Below, one piece after another: positions 1-7,225 of a stretch of 7,317 bases of DNA (position 1 is the first letter of the stretch; each line of letters begins with the position of its first letter). The stretch comes from Bacillota bacterium (GTDB lineage Bacteria > Bacillota > Clostridia > Christensenellales > Aristaeellaceae). Position numbers and translations under genes: made by a program. Location of the stretch: NCBI GenBank assembly GCA_023392755.1, contig JAEWNM010000351.1, positions 1 to 7,317 on the forward strand. Direction: 5' to 3'. Under the pieces are notes generated by a model. It was not told where the DNA came from. It made no database searches and saw only the letters and a program-made list of their open reading frames with translations.

Positions 1-1976
1 CCTGAGGCAAAAAGAGCTTCGCCTGCTATTTCGTTCCCTCCCGTGGCTTTCACCGCGTATACGGTATCCTCGGGCAGCTGATAGGTTAACTCGTAGCGTC
101 CCGGATGCAAATCTGCAAAGGCAAAGAGCCCGTCCGCGCCTGTTGCAATGCTCTGCACCGTCTGGCCGGATTCGTTCAGCAAGCTTACAAGAGCCCCTTC
201 AAATCCCCCTTCCCCCTGGGACAAAAGGCCGTCATCATTGGCGTCGGCAAACACCTGTCCCTGTACGCCGGCAGGGAGAATGACGCCCGCATACACACCG
301 GAAACCTGTTCACCCAAAGCGACAGCTACAGTCTCGGACACCCCCTCGTTCTTGTCAACAGCCTGTATCCGGCTTCTGCTCCCGCCTTCACCCTGTAATG
401 TAAACATATAGCCAGACGGCTTTTCCACCGCCAGGGTATAAACCATGGGCATCAGGCCGCCAAATGCGAACTGGCCGGAATTGTCGGTTTCCATACTGGC
501 CGCCATTTCCCCATCCTGATCAAAAAGCCTGACAAGCGCACCGGAAACGGGCGGCTCTCCAACGTCATATTGTCCATTGTAATTATCATCCGCGAATACG
601 CCGCCTGACAGGCTTCCCGGAATAACCGAACCCACACCCACAGCCCTGCGTTCGCCGCTGTTCAGTGTCAGTGTTGCGTCTGTCTCCCGTTTGCCGGCAT
701 GATGTGTGAAAAGATTTTTATAATCGGTGTTATCCGAGGGCACACGGGTAAAGACGACGCCCGTATCCGGCAGAACGGCCCGCAGGCTGTAATCCCCGCC
801 CCGCAGGCTTCCGAAGCGGAATGTGCCATCCTCACCGGTTATAGCCGAACCCAACGCCTTTGCATTGTTTGCCTTCATCAGTTCCAGGGACACGCCGCTT
901 ACAGCCTGCTCTCCGCTGTCAAAGACGCCGTTGTAATTGTCATCCAGGAAAGCCATGCCTTCCACGATTGCCCCCGGCACAAAACCGATATTCTGGTTTT
1001 CTTCCCGCGTGCCGGATTCAAACACATACTTGCGTTCCGCCGCGGCTGCACCTTCAGTGGTGATAATGGACCGGCTCGTTCCGCCTGTGCTGCTGCCGCG
1101 TGTAAAGCTCATTCCCTCCGGCCCTTGGACACTGAACACATAGTTATCGGTACGGGCGGTAATGGCATACAGCCCAGTATCATCCGTGGTGACGGCATAA
1201 TGCTGCCCGTCACGGCTGCCTGTTAATGCAATCTGACAACCGGCAAGGCCTGCTTCATCATCGTTCATGACGCCGTCTTCATTGGCGTCCAGCCAGATGC
1301 GGCCGCTGATCGTACCGGTTTTGATGCCGCCAACGCCCAGGCCGGTGGTTTGACCCTCCGGCAGGATAAAGGGCTCCGTCGTACCCTGGCGGCTGTCCGC
1401 CATGGGCACCGCGTTTCGTTTCAGGTCAAGCGAATCGCTCTTTTGAGAGAACCAGTAACCCTCCGGCAGCGTGAAGCGTATGCGGTAACTGCCGGGAGCA
1501 ATGCCGTCGAAGGAGATTTGTCCATCCCGGTTGGTCATACCCTGTGCGACAACCGTATCACTTTCACCCTCCGCCGGGAGAACCTCCACCAGCGTTCCCT
1601 CAATAGCCCGTTCATAAATACCCTGCAAGCCGTCGTTATTACTATCCCAGAAGGCATTGGCTTTCAGCATGGCAGGAGACACGGTTGCCGCATTGATCAG
1701 GGCTTTTTGTCCGCTTTCCAAAAGGAAAGGCTGCTCCGCCTGTTGATTTGCCAGCGCCTTGCCTTCAGGCAGCGCTATGGACAGGCGGTATTGCCCGGGT
1801 ACCAGGCTTGCGAACCGGTACAGCCCATCATCCCCCGTTTGCGCGGTTTGAACCAGTGCAAAGGTACCGTCCTGCTCATGGAAAAGTTCCACACGCGCAC
1901 CGGGAAGGGCCGCCTCCCCCGTCCCAAGCATACCATCCTGCTGCGTATCCTCAAATATGGTGCCCTCAATCGAAGC
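1..1976 (-). repeat. Tandem SdrD B-like modules (six, calcium-loop type) within the surface protein
   Basis: Six consecutive modules start near residues 1130, 1231, 1350, 1465, 1583 and 1698, with a period of about 101-119 residues. Their loops read FEDTQQDGMLGTGE, FWDSNNDGLQGIYE, WLDANEDGVMNDDE, FLDDNYNGVFDSGE, FADDNYNGQYDVGE and FADANDDGLLSQGE, all 14 residues and matching the D-x-N-x-D/N-G...GE pattern of SdrD B domains. The DNA is only partly conserved. The best matches on the plus strand are 577-591 against 931-945 (one mismatch in 15), and 227-246 against 1271-1290 (three mismatches in 20). The sixth module is cut by the window edge, so the array probably continues. Confidence 0.8.
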
Positions 1977-4900
1977 TGCCTGCAACAGTACCGCTGCCTG
2001 CGGCACAGTCTCAAGCCCCGGAAGAACTTCGACTGTAAGGGATGAAGCTGCTTTCTCCTGTACAGCCTCTACCTGCCAAACGCCCGACTGATCTTTCAGT
2101 ACCGTTTGTGGCAGCAGCGCCTTAACCGTGTATACGCCCGGAATCAGATCCGTAAACACGCAGCTGCCGTTGGCATCCAGCACACCCTGCCGCGCTTCCG
2201 GCCCGGACAGTTCCACAGGCGAATCCCCTAGCCCGGCGCCGTTAAATTGCAACGTCAGGACACCGGTAACCGTCACATCCAGAGCAAAGCGTTTCTCGCC
2301 TCCAGCGGGAACGTCGGCATCCAGGGAAAGGAAGCCCTTCTGCCATGATGCCATGCCCTCCGCGCGTACAGCCAGCCCTTGCGGCACATTCAGGTCAAGC
2401 GTATATACACCGCTGAAGAGCCCGCCAAATACGTAGGAACCATCATCAGCAGCGGTCAGTTCGGCCACAGGGTTGCCATCCCTGTGCAGGGAAGCATTGC
2501 CCAGAGGATATATATACCCCTGCGGTATCACCGACAGCGAACCGTACCTGCGTACTGGCCCGTTTTGACCGGTTTCGCCGCCATATTGCAATATAATGGA
2601 AGGAAGCAGTGCCGCAGCACCTGAGGCCTGCGCATACCCGTCGCCGGAATAAAAACCCGCCATATCCGACAGCGTGTCAGGAAGCATAAGCGCCACCTGA
2701 TATTCCCCCGGGGTCAGCCCTTCAAAGCGGTACTGGCCCTGCGCATCCGTCAAGAGTGACTTAACCGTCTGGCCGCCTGATATCAGTTCGGCCTTCGCGC
2801 CGGCAATACCGTCCTGTCCCTCTTGCTCATATACGCGGCCATACAGCGCGCACATCCTGGAAAACGCGATTTGAACATCGGTCTTTTGATTCAAGATCGT
2901 CTGCGCAGCCAAGTACAGTCCGCCCGCGCCGCGCTCACCGGCAATGGCTGTGTTTTCAGGCAGCTGCGCATACAGCTTACCCGTCTGCCCGTCGGAAGCC
3001 GCACCGGAAAAGTCGAAGGCTCCCCCGGCATCGGTATAGCCATGGTAACCAATACCGGCAGGGCCTTGCCACAGAACGAGCTGTCCTGCCGCGCCAGCTT
3101 CGCCGTCTTCCTGCCGTCCATTGCTGCTGACGTCGTCAAACATCCGCCCGGACAGCGCGGCCTGCCTCCCCACCGCTATAGAAAGGCTGCCTTCCGCATC
3201 CACCGCATCTGCAAAGGACGCGCCTTTTCCGCCGGCATGTGCTGTTCTGGACAGCGTGGCAACCTGAACCGATCCCGGGCGGCTGTCAACGCGCACCGGC
3301 AGCCATGCGGTTTGCCCATTTTGAACGCTTACCCCCGTCACTTGGGACCAATCACCCGAAAATGCATTAACATCCAGCCATACGGATGATGGTTGGGGGG
3401 TGGTATCCGTAGTAACGGATACCTGTCCCAACGGCTTTTCCCGCAGCTTTATACCCTGGGGAAGGATGATTTGATACCATGCCTGCCCAGCATCCCCCGC
3501 GGCCAGCAGAAGCAAAGCCTCACCGTTTGCCGGCAGGGTCGGTTCTCCATTGCTTCCTGGATAGCCCAGGGGCTGCAATGTCAAGACTGCTCCCGATTTG
3601 TTCTCGGCGGTCCATATGCTATAGGCATACGTTCCGGGCGTTGAAAGGCCAAAAGCGGCGTCCGCCACAAGGCAGCCTTCCTCCCGTTCGCCCCAAACCA
3701 GCGAGCCTAGGGGGTTATCCAGGGTCGGTACACCCCCCTTTGTGCTTTCGATCCAAACTGCACCTTCCCCATGGCCGGCCCCGAAGGACGCGGCAAATTC
3801 CACCGTCTGTTCCTGCCCCTTTGACAGCGTACCGGAAAGCGCCAAAACGGCAATATCCGCCCTGTCTCCATGGCTGACCGCCACAACAGGCTGTGCGAAG
3901 CTGTCTGTCATCCGCCAGCCATCAGGCAATTTCACCGCCAACCGGGGACTTTCAAGCGCTGGCCCGCCTTCATGGCGCACCGTAAGGGCAATACGGCCCT
4001 GGTCATTGGCCAGGGCGGATACACGCAGTACCGCCCTGCTGTCAAATACCCGGGCGCGAAGCTCTATGCTTCCGTTTTCCCCGGAAGCGATGACCGGGTT
4101 CCCGTCCCTGCCCGGATACTGGTATTGCCATGCCTGCTTTACAGTGACCCCAGCCTTTTCCACACTGGCTTTATCCGCCTGGGGTGTGCGGCGGGCAAGC
4201 CCTATCTGCAAACTGATTTCTCCCAGTTCAAACCCTTCGGGCACCACCGGCTGCCCGTCCGCCGCCGTATAAACGATTTTGACGGAAACCGCCTTCTGCC
4301 CCTTGAGAGAAAGCGTTTGTCCGGGCGCAAGCCGCCTTTCGCCGCCGATCGACTGCCCCTGGGCGTCAAATATCCAGGCCTTCGCCTGTATTCCTTCCGT
4401 ATCCGGCGTTACGGCGAGGCCACTGATCTCTTTACCCGATTGATCCGGGTGAGCGTTTCCTTCACAGTCCAGCAGCACAAGGCTGCCTATATCCACCGTA
4501 TAGTTTTCAAGGGGAAGCGTATTCCCTTCCCCGGTTTGGCTGAACAGGCGGAATTCCACCGTCTGGTCCGCAGCATACAGATCGCCTGCAGGTACAGCTT
4601 TTACATCCATAGCGCCCTTCAGGCGGTTAAGTACTGGCACAGGCGCATTTTGAACCGCCAGCAAGGCCATACTCTCCTCCGAACCCAGGTAAGGAACGAT
4701 GTCGAATGAAACATTCTCCGCAGGCAGTGTGCCCTCGGGCGAGAGCGTCTGGCGCAATACGTAAGAACCTTCTGGCAGCGGCGCAGAGGCGCTGAATCGG
4801 CCTTCATTATCGGTGGTAAAGGACAAGACCGACTGTCCGCTTGAATCCAGCACTTCAAATCCGGCCATCCCGGCGGGGCCACCGTTATCAACAAGCGTAT

Positions 4901-5363
4901 TGACCAGGCGGAACAAGCCCTCTCGGGCATAAGCCAGCACATCCGCCCGCAGGCTGCTTTCTCCATTCCAGGCTACGGGAATGGTCTGCTGGCAAACAAA
5001 AGCAGTCGGCATGCCCGCCGTTATGGGGCGCAAGGAAATGCCGCGCTGAGCGTCCTGCCTGCTCACCGTCAGCATTTCCGCAAGCCCCGCCTTCTGCTGC
5101 TCCATTGTACGGTTGGCTGTGATCTGCCCCAATGCAGTTTCACCCGCCAGTACCTCAAACGTACCGCCGAGCGGTACGGTTTGCCACTGCATCAGCGCGT
5201 TCAGCTTAAGCCCTCTGAAGGAAACGGATAAGGTGATATCCTCACTGGGCGATGCCCCGGCAGTGAAAACCATTAAAAAGACAGCCAGAATCAAGCCGCT
5301 TCCCAACAGTATCCGCCTTGTTTTGCTCGAAACGAAAGCCCGGCCTGTTTGTAGGCGTCGCAT
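1..5363 (-). CDS. Giant secreted surface protein with SdrD B-like/Cna B-like repeat domains (3' end beyond window)
   Basis: The frame is open from the ATG at 5363 to base 1, giving 1787 full codons with no stop; the C-terminus lies outside the window. The start is set by GGAGG seven bases upstream. Residues 1-37 form a signal peptide: basic residues (MRRLQTGR, KTRR), a hydrophobic core about 18-34, and an AGA|S cleavage site. Residues about 149-220 resemble a prealbumin-like Cna B fold. Residues about 236-735 are beta-rich and unassigned, with one stretch like bacterial conserved-repeat/DUF11-type domains (ending near LPDGW). From 736 onward about ten modules follow, with boundaries near 736, 838, 940, 1032, 1130, 1231, 1350, 1465, 1583 and 1698. 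Many have a calcium-loop motif such as FADDNYNGQYDVGE followed by a G-x-Y/F-x-F...PG-x-Y strand pair. In the SdrD family such modules act as rigid stalks that project adhesins from the cell wall. An LPXTG, SLH or other anchor would be expected in the missing part. Ligand unknown. Confidence 0.9.
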   Translation of the reverse strand, partial: MRRLQTGRAFVSSKTRRILLGSGLILAVFLMVFTAGASPSEDITLSVSFRGLKLNALMQWQTVPLGGTFEVLAGETALGQITANRTMEQQKAGLAEMLTVSRQDAQRGISLRPITAGMPTAFVCQQTIPVAWNGESSLRADVLAYAREGLFRLVNTLVDNGGPAGMAGFEVLDSSGQSVLSFTTDNEGRFSASAPLPEGSYVLRQTLSPEGTLPAENVSFDIVPYLGSEESMALLAVQNAPVPVLNRLKGAMDVKAVPAGDLYAADQTVEFRLFSQTGEGNTLPLENYTVDIGSLVLLDCEGNAHPDQSGKEISGLAVTPDTEGIQAKAWIFDAQGQSIGGERRLAPGQTLSLKGQKAVSVKIVYTAADGQPVVPEGFELGEISLQIGLARRTPQADKASVEKAGVTVKQAWQYQYPGRDGNPVIASGENGSIELRARVFDSRAVLRVSALANDQGRIALTVRHEGGPALESPRLAVKLPDGWRMTDSFAQPVVAVSHGDRADIAVLALSGTLSKGQEQTVEFAASFGAGHGEGAVWIESTKGGVPTLDNPLGSLVWGEREEGCLVADAAFGLSTPGTYAYSIWTAENKSGAVLTLQPLGYPGSNGEPTLPANGEALLLLAAGDAGQAWYQIILPQGIKLREKPLGQVSVTTDTTPQPSSVWLDVNAFSGDWSQVTGVSVQNGQTAWLPVRVDSRPGSVQVATLSRTAHAGGKGASFADAVDAEGSLSIAVGRQAALSGRMFDDVSSNGRQEDGEAGAAGQLVLWQGPAGIGYHGYTDAGGAFDFSGAASDGQTGKLYAQLPENTAIAGERGAGGLYLAAQTILNQKTDVQIAFSRMCALYGRVYEQEGQDGIAGAKAELISGGQTVKSLLTDAQGQYRFEGLTPGEYQVALMLPDTLSDMAGFYSGDGYAQASGAAALLPSIILQYGGETGQNGPVRRYGSLSVIPQGYIYPLGNASLHRDGNPVAELTAADDGSYVFGGLFSGVYTLDLNVPQGLAVRAEGMASWQKGFLSLDADVPAGGEKRFALDVTVTGVLTLQFNGAGLGDSPVELSGPEARQGVLDANGSCVFTDLIPGVYTVKALLPQTVLKDQSGVWQVEAVQEKAASSLTVEVLPGLETVPQAAVLLQAASIEGTIFEDTQQDGMLGTGEAALPGARVELFHEQDGTFALVQTAQTGDDGLYRFASLVPGQYRLSIALPEGKALANQQAEQPFLLESGQKALINAATVSPAMLKANAFWDSNNDGLQGIYERAIEGTLVEVLPAEGESDTVVAQGMTNRDGQISFDGIAPGSYRIRFTLPEGYWFSQKSDSLDLKRNAVPMADSRQGTTEPFILPEGQTTGLGVGGIKTGTISGRIWLDANEDGVMNDDEAGLAGCQIALTGSRDGQHYAVTTDDTGLYAITARTDNYVFSVQGPEGMSFTRGSSTGGTSRSIITTEGAAAAERKYVFESGTREENQNIGFVPGAIVEGMAFLDDNYNGVFDSGEQAVSGVSLELMKANNAKALGSAITGEDGTFRFGSLRGGDYSLRAVLPDTGVVFTRVPSDNTDYKNLFTHHAGKRETDATLTLNSGERRAVGVGSVIPGSLSGGVFADDNYNGQYDVGEPPVSGALVRLFDQDGEMAASMETDNSGQFAFGGLMPMVYTLAVEKPSGYMFTLQGEGGSRSRIQAVDKNEGVSETVAVALGEQVSGVYAGVILPAGVQGQVFADANDDGLLSQGEGGFEGALVSLLNESGQTVQSIATGADGLFAFADLHPGRYELTYQLPEDTVYAVKATGGNEIAGEALFAS

Positions 5364-5370
5364 ATGTGCT

Positions 5371-5375
5371 CCTCC
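5371..5375 (-). promoter_or_regulatory. Ribosome binding site of the surface-protein gene
   Basis: GGAGG on the minus strand lies seven bases before the ATG at 5363. It fixes the start at the methionine that opens the signal peptide. Confidence 0.85.
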
Positions 5376-5378
5376 ATC

Positions 5379-5402
5379 AAAAGAAAAGCCTGCTATACAG
5401 GC
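5379..5402 (-). terminator. Terminator-like hairpin in the leader of the surface-protein gene (possible attenuator)
   Basis: Read on the minus strand, GCCTG (5402-5398), a TATAG loop and CAGGC (5392-5388) form a 5-bp stem, which can extend past a T-T mismatch by AAA/TTT pairs. It is followed at once by TTTTCTTTT (5387-5379). It lies between the predicted start of transcription and the ribosome site, so it would stop or regulate the leader rather than end a gene. The stem is short for an intrinsic terminator. An upstream CAGGC (5430-5426) could pair with the GCCTG arm and prevent the hairpin. Confidence 0.45.
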
Positions 5403-5433
5403 ATTTCATTCCGTATCCATCATTCGCCTGAAA

Positions 5434-5450
5434 TGGCAAACGGTTTCCCA
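5434..5450. promoter_or_regulatory. 17-bp inverted repeat at the predicted transcription start, operator-like
   Basis: On the minus strand the site reads TGGGAAACCGTTTGCCA: eight arm pairs around a central C, with one mismatched pair (G-G). It begins seven bases after the -10 box, so it covers about +1 to +17, the position of a classical repressor operator. The inner 14 bases match 11 of 14 positions of the CcpA cre consensus TGWAANCGNTNWCA, so a LacI/CcpA-type regulator is the best guess. It could also act as a small stabilising structure at the RNA 5' end. Confidence 0.5.
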
Positions 5451-5456
5451 TATGTA

Positions 5457-5485
5457 ATAGTAAAACACCCCATAGCCTTTGTCAA
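5457..5485 (-). promoter_or_regulatory. Sigma-A type promoter of the surface-protein gene
   Basis: The minus strand carries TTGACA (5485-5480), a 17-bp spacer and TACTAT (5462-5457): a perfect -35, optimal spacing and a good -10. The predicted start is near 5450, giving a leader of about 87 nucleotides that holds an inverted repeat and a terminator-like hairpin. Confidence 0.8.
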
Positions 5486-5565
5486 CTATTCCCGCCCGGC
5501 AGGAAATGTAAAAACACGGCAATCATGAACAATCCATTAAAAACGTGCTCTCTGCCGCGGTTTGC

Positions 5566-5593
5566 TTGACTATCCCTCCGCCTATGCTATAAT
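5566..5593 (+). promoter_or_regulatory. Sigma-A type promoter of the DegV-family gene
   Basis: TTGACT (5566-5571), a 16-bp spacer and a perfect TATAAT (5588-5593) preceded by TGC, which gives an extended -10. The predicted start is near 5600, leaving a leader of about 44 bases. It points away from the surface-protein promoter, with about 80 bp between the two -35 boxes. Confidence 0.85.
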
Positions 5594-5600
5594 CATTTTA

Positions 5601-5614
5601 ACTTGGCTACAAGT
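5601..5614. repeat. Small inverted repeat at the start of the DegV transcript
   Basis: ACTTG and CAAGT flank a GCTA spacer, just after the predicted transcription start. It could be a short hairpin or half-sites of a repressor. At five pairs per arm it could also be chance. Confidence 0.3.
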
Positions 5615-5626
5615 AATTATATTGAA

Positions 5627-5633
5627 GGTGGAG
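5627..5633 (+). promoter_or_regulatory. Ribosome binding site of the DegV-family gene
   Basis: GGTGGAG lies ten bases before the ATG at 5644. The next in-frame ATG at 5650 would be 16 bases away, so the first ATG is preferred. An in-frame TGA at 5623 rules out an earlier start. Confidence 0.7.
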
Positions 5634-5643
5634 AATAGATTTA

Positions 5644-6498
5644 ATGGATATGAATCAAAAAGTTGCCATTGTCACCGATTCATCCTGCGACCTGACGCAG
5701 GATCAGTTGGACGCGCACCATATCTACATGATTCCCCTGCGTATCATCTGTTCCCGAGGGGAGCTTAGGGACAGGGTGGAAATCAGTCAGGAGGAGCTGT
5801 ATTCGCTGATGGAGCACGAGCTGCCCAAGACCAGCCTCCCCTTGCCGGAAGATGTGAGCAGCCTGTATGACCGCTTGGCGGCAGAAGGTGTGACCCATGT
5901 TCTTCACTTGACCATTTCCGCCGGCCTGAGCGGGACCTATAACATGATCCGAATGATTGCCAAGGAATATGAAGACCGCCTGCACATTGTTTTGCTGGAC
6001 AGCCGCACTTTGTCCACAGGCCTTGGCATGATGGCTCTGGAAGCGGCCGAAACATTGGAAGCGAACGGCTCCCTGGAGGATGCGATAGAGCGTGTCAAAG
6101 CTGTACGCGAAAAGCAGCTTGGCATGTTTATCATCAAAACATTGGAATTTCTGCGCAAAGGCGGCCGTATCGGCCTGGTGGAGGGGGTAGTTGGAACCAT
6201 CCTTCAGCTGAAGCCCGTCATTTTCGTAAACAATGAAGGTGTCTATCAGACGCTGGCCAAGGCCAGGGGATATGCCAACGCGCTGGACACCATGATTAGG
6301 GAGGCGGTATCCCGCTTTGGCAAAAGCAGAATCCGCCTCTCCATTGTACATGGCGCAGCGGCGGTGGAAGCGCAAAAGCTTCTGGACCGCTTGAAAGGGC
6401 TTCTCAATCTGGCGGAAAGCAGCATCAGTCCCGTCAGTCCGGTGCTCGCCATCCATACCGGGCCAGGCCTCTTAGGTATCGTGGCTCACGAAGTATGA
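5644..6498 (+). CDS. DegV family fatty-acid-binding protein (FakB-like)
   Basis: A complete 284-residue protein, the usual DegV length. Members bind a fatty acid in a deep pocket; FakB proteins present it to the kinase FakA, which makes acyl-phosphate for phospholipid synthesis. The protein is cytosolic, with no signal or membrane segment. Family landmarks appear in order: VAIVTDSSCDLT (7-18), the PKTS motif (61-64) with Thr63, LSGTYN (95-100), LLDSRTLSTGLGM (117-129), LEFLRKGGRI (167-176) and HTGPGLLG (271-278). In S. aureus FakB1 the carboxylate is held by Thr61, Ser93 and His266; Thr63, Ser92 or Ser96, and His271 are the likely equivalents. After PKTS the sequence runs LPLP where the family usually has QPSP. 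The gene stands alone with its own strong promoter; no fakA is seen here. Its stop lies inside the 3' end of the convergent Cys-rich gene. The family call is firm; the exact lipid is unknown. Confidence 0.95.
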   Translation: MDMNQKVAIVTDSSCDLTQDQLDAHHIYMIPLRIICSRGELRDRVEISQEELYSLMEHELPKTSLPLPEDVSSLYDRLAAEGVTHVLHLTISAGLSGTYNMIRMIAKEYEDRLHIVLLDSRTLSTGLGMMALEAAETLEANGSLEDAIERVKAVREKQLGMFIIKTLEFLRKGGRIGLVEGVVGTILQLKPVIFVNNEGVYQTLAKARGYANALDTMIREAVSRFGKSRIRLSIVHGAAAVEAQKLLDRLKGLLNLAESSISPVSPVLAIHTGPGLLGIVAHEV

Positions 6499-7217
6499 GG
6501 GAAATGGCAGCCTTGATTGCAGGGCTGGGGATATAAAGGCATATCGCGGCACTCAGGCTTGCGTGGCTTGGCCGGACAGGGCTCCCAATGAATCAGGTAA
6601 AGCTCCAGCACAACCTCCAACTCCACATCAAAACAGGAGTCATTGGAGCACACAGGCGCGCATACCAGCCGCACGCAGGGCACAATCATCAGATTGTAAC
6701 GCCAGCATTCCGCGGGAGCGCACCTTAAGCGGAGGCAGGCATCCATCTCAACCACAGCAGGGCAGAAGTATTCACAGCCGGAAGCGTCATGCACACATGC
6801 GAAAACAGGGATAAATACATGGAATAATGCCTGGTCCCGTCCTGTGCTGCATTTGGACGGCTCCCACCAGGGTTGGGCTCCGCTTTGCTGCACGGATACA
6901 AGCTGAAACGGCGGACGCGCACACTCCGGCAGGCAGTTCACCCGCAGCGTGGTGCACAGCCTCCGTTGCCATTCCCGGCCGCTGCATATGATTCTGGGCA
7001 GCAATATCTGTGCCGGCTCCGGCTCGCGCTTGCAGTGGTCTTTGGGCGGACAAGGCGTCGGACAGGGGGGTGGACATGGTGGCAGACAGGGCGGTGGGCA
7101 CGGCGGCGGACAAGGTGCACATTTGTCCATCGGCGGCCACGAGGGGGCGCAGGGCGGACTGCGGTCAGGCTGCTTTGGCGGCCTGCACGAAGAACAGGTA
7201 CATTGGCGGTTCACCAT
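6486..7217 (-). CDS. Uncharacterised cysteine/proline-rich protein, possibly spore-associated
   Basis: 243 residues, 31 of them cysteine. Family not recognised. The start at 7217 is chosen because GGAGG lies eight bases upstream; an in-frame ATG at 7256 has no ribosome site. Three parts can be seen: a Cys/Pro-rich head (1-62) with a CxCxxC cluster (residues 6-11) and CPPP-type repeats at 36-58; a central folded-looking part (about 71-190) rich in beta-type hydrophobic alternation with spaced cysteines; and an acidic segment (197-206, DVELEVVLEL) ending in WEPC, then a short Cys/Pro tail. There is no signal peptide or membrane helix. Such cross-linkable Cys-rich, Pro-rich proteins occur in spore coats and crusts, and the upstream CATACAAT box fits mother-cell expression, so a spore coat role is a reasonable inference but unproven. 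The unbroken frame, good ribosome site and lack of any competing long frame with a signal argue that it is real. It overlaps the DegV gene tail to tail by 13 bp. Confidence 0.8.
   Translation of the reverse strand: MVNRQCTCSSCRPPKQPDRSPPCAPSWPPMDKCAPCPPPCPPPCLPPCPPPCPTPCPPKDHCKREPEPAQILLPRIICSGREWQRRLCTTLRVNCLPECARPPFQLVSVQQSGAQPWWEPSKCSTGRDQALFHVFIPVFACVHDASGCEYFCPAVVEMDACLRLRCAPAECWRYNLMIVPCVRLVCAPVCSNDSCFDVELEVVLELYLIHWEPCPAKPRKPECRDMPLYPQPCNQGCHFPHTS
7044..7112 (-). repeat. Short tandem CPPP coding repeat
   Basis: Residues 36-58 of the Cys-rich protein are a run of Cys-Pro-Pro-Pro units with small variations (CLPP, CPTP). The DNA is a degenerate 12-base repeat with varied Pro codons, so it has diverged at synonymous sites and is probably kept for its protein sequence. 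Repeats of this kind can change length between strains. Confidence 0.75.
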
Positions 7218-7225
7218 GGCTAAAA

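Noticed and set aside
3870..4709. 279-codon plus-strand open frame, with others at 1350-2045, 699-1226, 2823-3389 and 3742-4272
   Set aside because: They lie antisense to the continuous 1787-codon surface-protein frame, whose translation shows clear repeat domains. Their products are low in family-like pattern and rich in Arg, Pro, His and Cys, as expected of shadows.
5364..5450. Cyclic-di-GMP (GEMM) riboswitch in the leader
   Set aside because: The conserved GEMM blocks (GCA-AGGGCAAACC type tetraloop receptor and GGGACGCAAAGC) are absent; only the AAACC piece is shared, which is chance level.
5680..6456. 258-codon minus-strand open frame inside the DegV gene
   Set aside because: The opposite strand encodes all DegV landmarks in order; the antisense product resembles nothing and has no convincing start signal.
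6506..6528. Possible terminator after the DegV gene (CAGCCT...GGGCTG)
   Set aside because: The stem can form but no T-run follows, and it lies inside the coding sequence of the convergent gene.
6873..7223. 116-codon plus-strand frame and shorter minus-strand frames over the Cys-rich gene
   Set aside because: Arg/Thr-rich shadows without ribosome sites; the 243-codon frame has a clear GGAGG at the right distance.
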